DNA from: Linanthus parryae
Taxonomy: Eukaryota; Streptophyta; Magnoliopsida; Ericales; Polemoniaceae
Direction: 5' to 3'
NCBI GenBank assembly: GCA_023055425.1
Contig: JALGPY010000009.1
Span: forward strand, 35,915,775 to 35,979,774
Length of the DNA: 64,000 nt
The stretch's first letter is position 1. The number at the start of each line of letters is the position of its first letter. The translations under genes were made by a program, and so were the position numbers. The notes under the pieces were generated by a model, which was not told the origin of the DNA, made no database searches, and saw nothing but the letters and a program-made list of their open reading frames with translations. Below are positions 21,664 to 35,385 of this stretch, in pieces.

Positions 21664-23089
21664 TTTTTGGAATAGATGCCCTAAAGGCAATCATAGATTT
21701 AGTATGAACATCGTTTTTGGCTAGAATATTCATTTATTATATATTGTGATATTTAATATAATGAAGTCCTTAGATAAAATGTATTGTTTATCTTAAATAT
21801 CCCTAGTCCACTATATTGATTAATAGGACGATCAAATATAGACTAGTATGTGGGAGATTGATATGAAGATATCAAGTCTAACACATGGGTATGCATTAGG
21901 AGTAATGGCATACTGGATTGACCCACGGCGAAAAGGATACATTAGATTATGTCAAGTCACAATCGCTTTTCGTAGTGCTAATATAATTGCAATCCTTAGA
22001 CTTGAAGTCACTAGATACTCTAGTTGTGGAATATTGCGCTTTGATGTTATCAAACGTTACACCGTAACTGGGTAATCATAAAGATGGCTATCGGGCGTGG
22101 TAGGAAGCAAGCTTAGAGATCGTAGTGATGTAGATAGGATTTGTCCCTTCCGCATAATGGGGGTAAATATCCACGGCCACTCGAGAGAGGAGGCTTATTG
22201 AATGTCTGGCCAAACTCAGATAAATAATTATGGAGATATTGATGTTATCTGCTAGCATAAGCATATTTCCAGGATCGAGGAACTATGGATTGGATATACG
22301 AGTATGACTATTGATGTCTCGTGTCCAATCCGAATATGGAGATAAAGGGATAGTGCAATATGACATATTGGGCACAAGCGGTTTGTCGGGATCACTGACT
22401 ATTTCTATTGGTTGGGTGGCATGGATGTGTTGCTAGACACCGCTCCATGTTAGTAAGAGTTACTACCAACTATATAGAAACCTATGGGGTCACACGTCAA
22501 ATAGAGTAGAGCTAAATTTGGGATTAATTAATATCGATTAATTAATAGAAGGATCATTGTGCAACACCTTGCAAACTTAGTAGGACTAATTTGCAAGGAA
22601 GGACATAGTTCTAGTTCATCTAGAATTAGGAAACTCTTTTATGAAACAACAAGGAGTTGTTGGAGTATATAAAGAGGCTTTAGCTTCCTTCTCACACTAA
22701 TGTTATTAGACATATCAAAGAGAGTGGGAGAGAGCAAAGAGAGAGCAAGACAAGAGCTAGGGCCGAAACCCTAGCCCCGTCCGCCCCTTCCTGTCAGCTC
22801 AAAGAGGAGGCCGCCCCTCCTCTTGTTCCTTTGTTGCTTTGATCTTCTTCCCTCTTCTTCCGGGTTCAAGCTAGCACTTGTTTGAAGGAAGAATCTAGAT
22901 CTCACCTCTAGACGTGGATCAACCGTAGAGACGAGGGCATCATTCTTCGTGTGATCTCACAAATCAAAAGGTACACAATACTGTCTCTTATCATGTTATG
23001 ATATCTCCTCATGACGATCCGTGGTGGGCATTGAAGTAGGAATTAAATTTTAATTTATTCCGCTGCGTTACCTACTTCAAAACCCAACA
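21664..23089 (+). mobile_element. Angela/BARE-like Copia solo LTR inside CACTA-1
   Basis: About 1426 bp, homologous end to end with the solo LTR at 5790-7220, including GGAATAGATGCCCTAAAGG near the start and CCGCTGCGTTACCTACTTC near the end. It ends AAACCCAACA. The flanks share TACTT (21659-21663 and 23090-23094), a 5-bp target duplication. The first bases are T-rich where TGTT is expected, so the start is mutated. No internal region remains. Confidence 0.87.
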
Positions 23090-23237
23090 TACTTTGAATG
23101 ACTATCAAATAAATAAATGTCAATAGTTCAATGTTCAAAGGATTAATATATCACATGTAGCTACTCAACATTGCAATCAAGTAACAAAAGAAAAGTAAAC
23201 CATATCACACATGTTATAACCACAATTTCAATCCTAC
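22537..23237 (+). repeat. Duplicated block, copy 1 (solo-LTR 3' half plus flank)
   Basis: This 701-bp block is nearly identical to 25389-26091. It contains the last ~550 bp of the solo LTR and 148 bp of its right flank. The flanking part shows that the duplication happened after the LTR inserted. Confidence 0.9.
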
Positions 23238-23440
23238 TAGAAATGGTGATCTATCAAGCGGTGAAGTTCATGTTTTGTCTTTTCATATTTTTCTCCAATG
23301 ACAGGTATTAACAAAATCAATAAAGTGATTCCTTGAAGGCCTGAACCAAATCTTTGCCATCCCACTAGAAATGGTGATTTATCAAGCAGTGAAGTTCAAG
23401 TTTTATTTTTTCATATTTTTCTCCAATGACAGGTAGTTAA
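23234..23440 (+). repeat. Two tandem copies of a ~128-bp unit
   Basis: The phrase CTAGAAATGGTGATCTATCA begins near 23236 and recurs with few changes at 23364 (period 128 bp). It continues through TTTTCATATTTTTCTCCAATGACAGGTA in both copies. No function is apparent. Confidence 0.8.
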
Positions 23441-23974
23441 CCAAATCAATAAGCTTTTGTTTGTAATGTTTGTTACTAGACACTAATTAAGGACTGGTTT
23501 CCAAAAGAATAAGAAAATATCAATTGCAGGTGTCGGTCAAAATATCACTTTTGTGTTTTTGTTAGCAATGGAGGAATTCAATGGGTGGAATCATTCTTAA
23601 GGATAACATATTGGTAAAACAAGCATTTTTAGAGTTTTTGCTTCATATTAGCCTGTACTTTGTTGCCTATTGTGTGTTAGGAGTTGATCATGGTAGATAA
23701 AGGGGGCAAATACCTAACCTTGCCATGTTTTTGTTTCTTCTGCTACTTTGTTGATATTAAAATAATATGAAATTTACCATGCCAATGGCATTTAAAAGTT
23801 TCAAATTTATATGTCCATTTTCAATAAAATTTAAATTTAATTGTTTAATTAGTTGGAAAATATAAGAAAACGTTCTAAAAAAAGGCGAGTAGATGAAAGA
23901 ATAATATTTTCTTATAAAATATTAAGATAATATAACGTGGTCCGTAGAAAACATTAAAATAGACCAAAAGAAAA

Positions 23975-24083
23975 TGGGTGCTAGCGCAGTGGTAGAACGT
24001 TTGAAGCCCCTTGCATTAAGTGACATTTTTTTTTTTTGAGAAAATTAAGTCCCAAATTCGAACCTGACTATATGATGTTATTA

Positions 24084-24130
<47 letters not shown>

Positions 24131-24134
24131 ATTA
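23975..24134 (+). mobile_element. tRNA-derived SINE with AAAT-type tail
   Basis: GGGTGCTAGCGCAGTGGTAGAAC contains a perfect tRNA-type A box (TAGCGCAGTGG, 23980-23990). ATTCGAACCTG at 24055-24065 fits a B box. The spacing (about 75 bp) is slightly larger than in a tRNA because of a T-run. The segment ends in a long (AAAT)n tract at 24084-24132. A box, B box and a simple A-rich tail are the structure of a plant SINE. It lies inside the Helitron-like segment. Confidence 0.7.
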
Positions 24135-24969
24135 TAGGCCAAAAGAGTATAAGAATATCCTAACAAACTACGCACCATTTGTAGAACATCTAAAGGAGCT
24201 ATGACATAAAATGGCAAAACGGGTTCACTTAGATAAATAATTTCTATTTGATAAAAATAATTTCAAGAAAATATAAATCAAATGATAAAATTGAATTTCT
24301 TCACCACTAGCTCATGCTCTCCTTGGATGCAAAATTGCGTTTCAATATCAGTTGCTACGAGTTTGTAAAAGAACACCTCTTTCCGATACTTATTTTTTTC
24401 GTTTCTAAGATTTCCTTTCAAAAATGATAATAATGAACATCTAAATTTCTATGAATATAATTTATAGATTTCTTAAATTTCTGATTGTAGAACAACATAA
24501 TGTACGTGTACAAGAAGTAGAGTATTCCTAAAAAGATTACTTATCATTTCACCAATTTTACAAATTCTAGAGATAACATAATAAACATGGTCAAAATTTA
24601 AGTCTCTTTACGATGAAACCGGTTTCAAATAAATATGGTACATTTATGGTTATGATTTCTTTTCGTGGTGAAATTAAGGACAGTACACTTTATTCAACAT
24701 TACACTAAAAAAATTGCTTATTATTTGAGTATGTATGAAACTTTTCTATGTGTAATTTTTAAATATGTTGTGTATCTTTCAACCTTTGAATGATAGTTTA
24801 TCTCTCTCTTTTTCTTCTGAAAGACCTCCGATTGATAGTTGTTTGGGCGGGTTGCTGGGTTGGTCCATGTCCAAGGTAACATAATCAGCAGCTCCAACAT
24901 CCAGGTTCATTCAAGGAATCTTTTTATAGAATGATTCACGGGAAAGCCGAGTGTCCCGATCTTCAGATT

Positions 24970-25085
24970 CCTACTTGATTGCCGTAGCTTCATCTTCCTC
25001 TAATGACCATCTAGAGGTATTAGCTTCTCTTAGTAACCATTCAGCATCTATATTGTACACTGGTACAGAAAGACGGAACCAAGTT
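24970..25085 (-). pseudogene. Possible captured gene fragment
   Basis: On the minus strand about 40 codons stay open and read like ordinary protein (VPVYNIDAEWLLREANTS, then RWSLEEDEATAIK) before a stop at about 24975. Helitrons often carry pieces of host genes. I do not recognise the family and the evidence is one short frame. Confidence 0.25.
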
Positions 25086-25388
25086 GAAAACTGACACCCT
25101 TATATTATATTTCACACAAACAAGTTATAGTTACTCATTTAAGCACTATTTAGGACGTCAATTTTTTTAGTTGACCGGAAAATTGATGTTTTAAATTGGT
25201 TACAAATTACCGACATACCTTGATCATGATTACAGTTTGTTTGGACCAATGACACTCATGATATATGTTCCTTGAGGTTAAAAAAAGAACATATCTAAAA
25301 TTTGTAAAGAATTGTAGAGTGCCACCACATCTCAATAACAAATTTGCTCATCCACCCGCGCTTTAGCGCGGGGTACCGCCTAGTATTT

Positions 25389-26091
25389 ATTAATTAATAG
25401 AAGGATCATCGTGCAACACCTTGCAAACTTAGTAGGACTAATTTGCAAGGAAGGGAATAGTCCTAGTTCATCCAGAATTAGGAAACTCTTTTATGGAAAC
25501 AACAAGGAGTTGTTGGAGTATATAAAGAGGCTTTAGCTTCCTTCCCACACTAATGTTATTAGACATAACAAAGAGAGTGGGAGAGAGCATAGAGAGAGCA
25601 AGACAAGAGCTAGGGCCAAAACCCTAGCCCCGTCCGCCCCTTCCTGTCGACTCAAAGAGGAGGCCGCCCCTCCTCTTTTTCCTTTGTTTCTTTGATCTTC
25701 TTCCCTCTTCCTCCGGGTTCAAGCTAGCACTTGTTTGAAGGAAGAATCTAGATCTCACCTCTAGACGTGGATCAACCGTAGAGACGAGGACATCATTCTT
25801 CGAGTGATCTCACAAATCAAAAGGTACACAATACTATGTCTTTTATCATGTTATGATATCTCCTCCTGACGATCCGTGGTGGGCATTGAAGTAGAAATTA
25901 TTATTATTTTATTCCGCTACGTTACCTACTTCAAAACCCAACATACTTTGAATGCCTATCAAATAAATAAATGTCAATAGTTCAATGTTCAAAGGATTAA
26001 TATATCACATGTAGCTACTCAACATTGCAATCAAGTAACAAAAGAAAAGTAAACCATATCACACATGTTATAACCACAATTTCAATCCTAC
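25389..26091 (+). repeat. Duplicated block, copy 2
   Basis: 703 bp nearly identical to 22537-23237, with a handful of substitutions, starting directly after the Helitron CTAG/T end. It includes the 3' half of the Angela-like LTR and the same 150-bp flank, up to CAATCCTAC. Beyond this the two copies continue into unrelated sequence. Confidence 0.9.
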
Positions 26092-26605
26092 AGGGAAAGA
26101 CATGTACACCGAGAATATGAAGGAGATTTGAGATATGTCTAACGCACTAACATCATGAAAAAAATCAAAGTAGTAAGAAAAACAGTACCTATAGGAAGGG
26201 AAAGGTCTCCCGATAACCTTCAGGAAAACACATGGGGTTATGAAATCTCTGATTTCTCAGTCTGTATCCTGAGGTAGTTGTAACACATTTGGCTCAACAA
26301 CTCCTCAGAGAGCAAGCTTAGAGGATATTAACCAAAAACCGATGGAGTAGAGACTGAGATGGGGAGGGAGATAGAGCTTACCTCTTCGATTAGACAACAA
26401 CGAGATCGATTCTTTAAGTGTCTGTTAAATAAAACAACAATCTCTCGAGAGTGGAAGTCTGTTTAGCACAAGAGAGGAGAACAATCGGAACAACTGATCA
26501 AGCATACCGCACGCAGATGTCGAATTGCAGAGATGGGTACGAAACCCTTCGCAGATCCCCTTTCTCTATCAGCCTCTTTCAGTATCACGATGGGAAAAAT
26601 AGGTA
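26092..26605. other. Unassigned stretch between duplicated block and MITE
   Basis: I see no conserved domain or transposon end here. A frame opening at 26451 runs into the MITE and is not convincing as a gene. Confidence 0.4.
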
Positions 26606-26864
26606 CTACCTCTGTTTTGCCTGTTTCAGCCTAATTCACTTTTTTTCACTATTCACTGGGTTACTTTCATCCGGTGATTTGATTAGCAAAACGATACAAG
26701 AATTTGATAATCTTTGCATAGTGTTATAGAGGAAAGTTTATTCTAAAATACCGTGAAAAAATTGTTAAAAATTACATCGTTTTGGTACCCAAATCACTAA
26801 GTCAAAGTGACTCAGTTACGGGTTAAAAAGTCAAACGCAAAGGAAACAGACGAAACGGAGGTAG
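26606..26864 (-). mobile_element. Stowaway-type MITE copy 2 (inverted)
   Basis: 259 bp, the inverse complement of the family seen at 19521: it begins CTACCTCTGTTTTG and ends CGAAACGGAGGTAG, flanked by TA. It lies 75 bp from the right subterminal repeats of CACTA-1. This mirrors copy 1 near the left end. Confidence 0.9.
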
Positions 26865-26934
26865 TATCATAAGATTTATAAACTCAGGATGTCTTTTAAT
26901 ATTATATTTTGACCACAAAAGACTTCAAATTTCT

Positions 26935-27099
26935 AAAAAAGACCCTGCGTACTACACTTAGTGACAATTTTCTAGATATTGTCACATAAACCCTCCCAAA
27001 TTTGACATATTTGAATTTGTCACTAACTAACCAAATTGAGTGACAATATGGCTATTGTCATTGTGTATGTTGTCATTATAGGCACAATTTGTTGTAGTG
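26935..27099. repeat. Right subterminal repeats and terminus of CACTA-1
   Basis: AGTGACAATTTT, ATTGTCACATAA, TTTGTCACTAAC, GAGTGACAATATG and TGTCATTG follow each other up to the terminus TTTGTTGTAGTG ending at 27099. These match the left subterminal motif. Confidence 0.8.
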
Positions 27100-28291
27100 C
27101 ACTGATGAATCTATATCTATATAAAAGTTAGGGAATTGCCCTCTTCTTTTGCCATTAATAATTTCAGAAGTACTATTTAGATGCCATTTGTCATGGTTTT
27201 TGCCCATGTGGCATACAAGCGGTGTTAATTGACCAATTATAATTAGCCAAGTTTGCATTGTGTGACATGTTAGCTTAGCAAGTGGGATCTTTGTTCTGTG
27301 TGACATTTAATTAACATTCAAAATTACACTTCTTTTCTCAAAAGATTGTATGTTGGTTCAAATAGAGTAGCAAATTCAATGTATTCCATGTTACATAATG
27401 CATTTTTCATCCATTGCAGTTAGTTTGGATTAAATGAATTAAATGCTGACAACATCGAAGATAAAATTAAAAGGAACAGGGGGGTGAAATTGTTGATTCA
27501 TTAACCCCTCTGTATGGAAAGCAGATGTATTTATTCTCCATCAAAAGTACACATATCAAATGGAGTGTATGAGATCCATCCTTATACAGAGAATGCATAA
27601 GAAACAACGGGACGAATGAAATAAATAAATAGATTAATTTTTGGCTCCGAAACCCAACAAATCCATTTGCGGAGCTGTTTCATTTCCTTCTTTGACAAAA
27701 CTAATCAGCTCACCCTTCAACAATCTTTGAAATTTCTTTCAAGAATTCACCAATTTGAAGGTTTGAACTCCAACTTGAAGATATGAGCATCAAACGGATG
27801 AACTGCGAGTCCAAAGCCTCGACATGATCAAGGAATTTATGCATCACCTTTGATTTTCTAACTAGACTTTCATGAAGATATTGCAATGGGATAACCCTAG
27901 CTGCAATAACCGTTCTGAAGAATCAGAGAAAACTCTGTGATGGTCTTCAACATACCCATCATGGGTCGGCAAGAAAAAGTTGTATGAGATGAGTAAGTGT
28001 CCGATCTATTAACAACCAAGTTATTTTTCCCAGCCCTCAATCAAGTTCGGTACTTCTCTATATCCCATCTTTCCATTTTTAATTCTTATCATGCTTCTTC
28101 TTCCTCTCAACGCCGTTAGAAGTGAATTCAATATTAGCCAAGTGAAGAGACCGGTGTACGTTATAGTCCAAATCATGGCTACAAGTGCCATTCGCCGATT
28201 TCAAACACTTGGGGTGACTATTGACTTTGAAGGTAATTCTATACCATCTCTTAGATCCCATGTTCTCACTCTGCTGTTCCATTTCACTGTT
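27100..28291. other. Unassigned stretch starting with a Helitron-5'-like sequence
   Basis: At 27110 the sequence TCTATATCTATATAAAAGTT resembles the TC-starting, AT-rich 5' ends of plant Helitrons. No matching hairpin-CTAG end follows. The rest has no recognised gene; frames at 27076-27306 (minus) and 28091-28306 have no domain. Confidence 0.35.
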
Positions 28292-28421
28292 GATCTCGGT
28301 GAATAACAATTGATCTCTAGCCGTTGAAATGCTAGCTGATGATGGTTACGGAATGCAGTATTTTAGTTTAGGGCATGGAATTCTGTGTAGTTATCGAACG
28401 AAGTAGTATCATGTTGCTGTA
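28292..28421 (+). pseudogene. BAHD 3'-end fragment (paralogous copy)
   Basis: This segment aligns with 18938-19128, the last codons, stop and 3' flank of the BAHD gene. GATCTCGGTGA, CTCTAGCCGTTGAAAT, CTAGCTGATGAT and TTTAGGGCATGGAATTCTG are shared at roughly 85-90% identity, with a deletion of the T-rich tract. It keeps the last codons (DLGE, stop). The upstream BAHD coding region is absent. At its right edge CATGTTGCTGT continues into AATTGAATAAATG, which is the site filled by the CACTA end at the intact gene. Confidence 0.8.
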
Positions 28422-31059
<2,638 letters not shown>

Positions 31060-32240
31060 AAAATTTTTCTCCAGTTGCCAGGTTAGAAGCAATTAGAATT
31101 ATGCTTGCATTTGCATCTTTCAAAAATATGAAACTATTTCAGATGAATGTAAAATGTGCATTTCTGAACGGGTACTTCCAAGAAGAAGTTTATGTTGCAC
31201 AACCTTTTGGTTTTGAAAGTGATAAATTTCCAGATCATTTTATAAAATTGCCAAAGCTCTTTATGGTTTGAAACAAGCTCCAAGGGCTTGGTATGAAAGA
31301 CTATCAAAGTTTCTGCTTGAAAATGATTTCAAAAGAGGATTGGTAGACAAGAACCTTTTTATAAAGACTCGTGAGAAAGATTTACTTGTAGTTCAGATTT
31401 ATGTTGATGATATTCTGTTTGGAGCTACTAATAATCTTCTATGCAAAGAATTCTCAAGTCTTATGAGCAGGGAATTTGAAATGAGTATGATGAGAGAGTT
31501 GAACTTCTTCCTTGGACTTCAAATACATCAATTGAAGAAGGGCATCTTTCTGCATCAAAGTAAGTATACTAGGGACTTGCTGAACAAGTACAACATGTCT
31601 CAATCCAAAGAGATCAAGACTCCAATGAGCTCTACACTGTCTTAGATAAATATGAATCTGGTAAGAGTGTTAATGTGAAAGAGGATAGATGTATGATTGG
31701 ATCATTGCTATACCTTTCTGCTAGTAGACTAGATATCATGTTCAGTGTATGTATGTGTGAAAGATTTCAAGCTGATCCAAAGGAATCACACTTAGCTGCT
31801 GTGAAGAGAATATTCAGATACCTCAATGGTACCAAAGACTTAGGGCTTTGGTTTCCAAAACATTCTAACTTCTCTTTGCATGGATTTTCAGATGCTGACT
31901 TTGCAGGTTACAAAGTTGATAGAAAAAGCACTTCTGAAACTTGCCAATTTATTGGATCATCTCTGATCACTTGGCACTCCAAGAAAAGAAAAACTCAGTT
32001 GCTTTATCAACAGCTGAAGCTGAATATATATCTGCAGGAGTATGTTGTTCACAAGTAGTATGGATTGCTCAACAATTAAGGGATCTCGGATTTGATTTCA
32101 AAAGTATTCCCATCAAGTGTGACAACACTAGTGCAATATCTATTACAAAGAATCCAGTACAACATTCAAGAACCAAGCATTTTGATGTTAGAAATTATTT
32201 CATCGGAGATCATGCTGAAAAAGGTGATATTGCCAGATGA
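31060..32240 (+). pseudogene. Copia-B reverse transcriptase and RNase H, broken
   Basis: RT landmarks are MNVKCAFLNGYFQEEVYV, then ALYGLKQAPRAWYERLS and the active-site QIYVDDILFGATNN. RNase H shows GFSDADFAGYKVDRKST, then TAEAEYISAGVCCSQ and KCDNTSAISITKNPVQ. A 1-bp loss near 31255 shifts the frame just before YGLKQAP. A stop lies at about 31643 and another shift at about 31985. Both catalytic boxes are preserved in sequence. Confidence 0.88.
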
Positions 32241-32790
32241 AAGATTCTCAGCTCTAAGACTGGAATTAGGCATGCTAAATAAGAATGCATTGGTTTAGGT
32301 GGAGCATCAGGTAAGGAAGGTAAGTTATTATGTGTTTCAAAGGTTTGAACTGATTTTTAAAGCCTTGAAAATATATTCAAAGATTTGGTCTTATGTGTTT
32401 CAGCTTAACTGTATTTCAAGACCTTAAAAACTATTTTAAAAGCCTTGAAAATAAGTTTGATAACGGATTAGTGAATAAATTTTAGATCATTCAGTATTGG
32501 GTGCTAACTTTGTAGATATTTGCTCAATATTGCCCCTACCTTTTTCAAAATTGATTTTCAGCCAAATATAGTATTAAATTATTTATTTCCAATGGCTTTA
32601 AAGATTTGAATCTTTGTTGATCATTACATATCTTTTAAGATCAGAAAAATATTGCAGTTTCCTTTTCAAATACAAACTCTCTGAGTATTTATCTCCTTCT
32701 CTTCTCCTTCACTCCGTATCAAACCCACCTCACTCTATTCTTCTCCCAAACCCTAATGAGCACAAGAAGAGCCTCAAACAGAACCAAGAT

Positions 32791-34290
32791 GGCCGGAGGT
32801 TCAAAACAAGAGTACAGAGAAGAAGCAAAAGGAAGCAGTGAATGAAGTTCAAGAGATTAGTGGAGACTCTAGATCTAGAAGTCCTAGTGTAGAGGCAGTT
32901 GCAGAGCTTCCTCCACCCAATAAGAAAGTCATGAAGGATGCAACTCCCTCCTCAGAAAAGAAGAAGAAGAAGAAGAAGAAGAAGAAAGAGAAAGATGCTG
33001 AAGAGAAGCAACCAGAAACAGAGATCTCTACAGAGATCTCTAGCCCCAAGAAGTTCAAGAAAAAGAAGAAGGCAACTCAAGATGAAAAAGGGAAAGGAAA
33101 GGTAACAGAGGAACAACCATAGGACAATTTGGAGAAAGCATTGCAGATCTACTCAAAGAACGCTGCTCCTGATGAATCTTGGTTCATCTCAAACACATCA
33201 AAAGGTCAGTGGTTGGATGGTTTTGCATCTAGGAAGATTTCTTTCTGCAGTTTGATCAGTATGCATATGTTGCTTGGAATGAATCTGAACTATATCACCA
33301 TATTGAAGAAAACCTCTTTGTGGTTCATGCTAAACCCCCCGAGCTAGCCTATCCTAGACTCACCGGATTCTTCTATCTCAACTTGAAGCAACTTAAGAAT
33401 TCTCCACACTTAGTCATCAAGTCTTTAGTTGCTGGAGTTACAATGGAACTTGATCATGCTGAGTTTGCATCTGTCTTAGGGTGTCTTAAGAGGTATGACA
33501 CACGGAACTACCCTCCCAAGAATGAAGCCTTGAAGCTGGCCAGAGAAGAATTCTTCTTACCCAATGTTCTTGCCTCATCCAAACAGTTAACAGACTCTGT
33601 GTTAAATGTTGAAGCTAAAGTTCTATTCACTATCTAGATGAGATGCATCTTTCCAAGGGAACATTCTAAGGAGTTAGTTACTGAGAGGGTGCTGTACATT
33701 ATGTATTTGATCATGCATGCCGATGATACTGATTTGCAGAAACATGTAATGGAACACATGCTATTCAGTAAAACAGATCATAGAAAGCATCCCCTGCCTT
33801 ATGCAAACTTACTCACTCAATTCTTCCAACACCATGAGATTCCTACTGCTGGGGAAGAGTCTATCACCTCTGGGATTGGTTTGTTGAATGAAAAGGCTTT
33901 TGAGAAGATTGGGGTAGTTAAGACCAAATAGAAGTTTTGGAAGTTGTATTCAGATTTGACTGGGGAAGAGCTGAATGCAAAGTAATTTGTTAAGCCCAAG
34001 GCCTTGAATCATACTTCAAGCCAGACATCTCAGCCTCCTGATCTGTCTTCAATCCTTCAGAGACTTGATGGTCTAGAAATGGACAATAGTGAGATCAAAG
34101 AGAATCAGCATGGGTTTGAGACTGATCTCTCACAGGTCAAATACATGGTGGAACCTAGTTTTAGAAGCATGATCGTGTAGTATGTCCCTGAGGATGAAGA
34201 AGGTGCCAAGAAAGATGGCTCTGACAAGAACTTTCCAAGTGAACTTTCCAACCAGGAAGATGGCTCTTTTGATAAAATTCTACTCCTCTC
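32791..34290 (+). pseudogene. Copia-B post-pol protein (same family as in Copia-A)
   Basis: An ATG at 32791 or 32838 opens a Lys-rich N-terminus with a run of ten lysines encoded by an AAG repeat (32959-32990). The central domain shares blocks with Copia-A: DGFASRKISFCSLIS, YPRLTGFF, VAGVTMELDHAEFASVLG, MRCIFPREHSKELVTER and YANLLTQFFQHHEI. A helical segment with heptad spacing (LDGLEMDNSEIKENQHG) and an acidic end follow. Stops at about 33121, 33636 and 33929 and a shift near 33345 disrupt it. The element's spacing after RNase H (about 550 bp) matches Copia-A. Function is unknown to me; SIRE elements have an env-like gene here. Confidence 0.72.
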
Positions 34291-35385
34291 ACCCGTGTAC
34301 TTGATGTGTTATTATTTGATGATGAAAGACAAACTGGTTTGATATATCTAACATGTTTTAATCCATTATTTTGACTCAGTTTTGCAGGGAAATTTTATTT
34401 CCTATATATGCAGGATTTGTTTCCTTATCTGACTTTTGTGCGAAGGAAATTACTTAGTGAAGATGATCCTGTGATCAATCAGAGACTCATGACAGCTTCT
34501 CAGATTGTTTAAAGATAAGATCACAACAATATCTCTAAAGATTGTGATCAACTATCCGTTGGAGAGAACTGTTAAGAAAGTCAAAGGTTGTTGGCTACAA
34601 AATAGAAAGTTGTTGCTGAAAATATGGGAATTTTCAGAGCTTCAAACAATATAAATGGAGCTCATTTTGAATCACGACAAACAACACTCAACGGGCAAAA
34701 AGAGTTACACAATTCTGGATTGACAAGCATCAAAGAAGTTCATCACTTTCACAATCCAACTCACAGAAGTTCACTGCATTCTTTACTGTAGTTCTACACT
34801 CTAGTGTTCTTCTGTATTGTGCTTTATTGGTAGATCATTTCTGTAATACTTCTATACTTCATTCTCAAGGATTTTTAAAAGTAAAAAAATAGAGAATTCT
34901 TAGTTAATCAGTTAGCTAGAGCAGGTACTAGATAGGTTAGGGAGAACCACAAGTTGTAGCAGAGTAATGCAATTTTCTCTGCTTGAGATCTAGGTCTTAG
35001 ATTTTGATTAATAAGAATTGAGTTGAAAATCCTGCAGGGAGAAGATCCCTGAGGTATAGACCTAGGTCCAAGTGGACTGAATTCTATAAATTCTTTGTCT
35101 CTTGCATTTACAGTTCATTCACATTCATAGTTTTTATTGCATTCAAACTTGTCTGTTTTTCAAGGGTTTGAAACTCTATTCAAAGCCTTGAAAAGACTTG
35201 TCTGTTACATTGCAAACTGTATTTAATTCCACAAGCTTGAATTTGTATTCAAGGCCTTGAACTCCTTTGCACTTGAACCAAATCTTTTTTCCTCCTCAAG
35301 TTTTGCAAAAAGTTGGCATACTCTATTCAACCCCCCCCCCCCCCTCACCTTCTACAGTATCTGTATAGTATATCCGTCTGCATAC
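34290..35385 (+). repeat. 3' LTR of Copia-B
   Basis: It aligns with the inverse complement of 8071-9174 from GATGATGAAAGACAAA near the start to the ATTCAACCCCCCC run near the end. Exact edges are uncertain because the last ~40 bp differ and the expected PPT is mutated. TTCAAGGCCTTGAA, a perfect 14-bp palindrome, is at 35248-35261. Confidence 0.75.

Larger units (their letters stand above)
23238..25383 (+). mobile_element. Helitron-like segment with a diagnostic 3' end
   Basis: The right edge has a perfect 7-bp stem CCCGCGC-TTTA-GCGCGGG (25355-25372), followed after 7 nt by CTAG (25380-25383) and then T. A GC-rich hairpin just before CTAG, with insertion before T, is the diagnostic 3' end of plant Helitrons. 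I could not find a certain 5' TC end, so the left boundary is only where similarity of the flanking duplicated blocks stops. No Rep/helicase is present, so the copy is non-autonomous. Confidence 0.7.
19129..27099. mobile_element. CACTA-1: candidate non-autonomous CACTA element with nested insertions
   Basis: The left end reads CACTACAACAGATTTGTTG. The right end, read inversely from 27099, is CACTACAACAAATTGTGCC, so the termini match over about 13 bp. Both ends carry arrays of AGTGACAA/TTGTCACT subterminal repeats, the hallmark of CACTA transposase-binding regions. Inside I find two Stowaway MITEs, a solo LTR, a duplicated block, a Helitron end and a SINE, but no recognisable CACTA transposase. 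The 3-bp flanks do not agree (TGT left, CAC right), so the two ends may belong to a rearranged element. Confidence 0.7.
31060..35385 (+). mobile_element. Copia-B: 3' half of a second SIRE-like element
   Basis: The element starts abruptly inside RT (ENFSPVARLEAIRI at about 31060) next to a microsatellite flank, so LTR, gag, protease and integrase are missing. RT, RNase H, a post-pol coding region and the 3' LTR follow in the same order as Copia-A. The protein similarity to Copia-A is high in RT, but the LTR belongs to another subfamily, whose inverted copy sits in Copia-A at 8071. TTCAAAGCCTTGAA-type palindromes are scattered through the untranslated parts. Confidence 0.85.

Noticed and set aside
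21848..22075. Open frame inside the solo LTR
   Set aside because: It lies wholly in LTR sequence. The matching solo LTR at 5790-7220 does not keep the frame.
23975..24065. A tRNA-like A box and B box on the plus strand
   Set aside because: There is no anticodon arm or acceptor-stem pairing. The segment ends in an AAAT tail, so it is a SINE rather than a tRNA gene.
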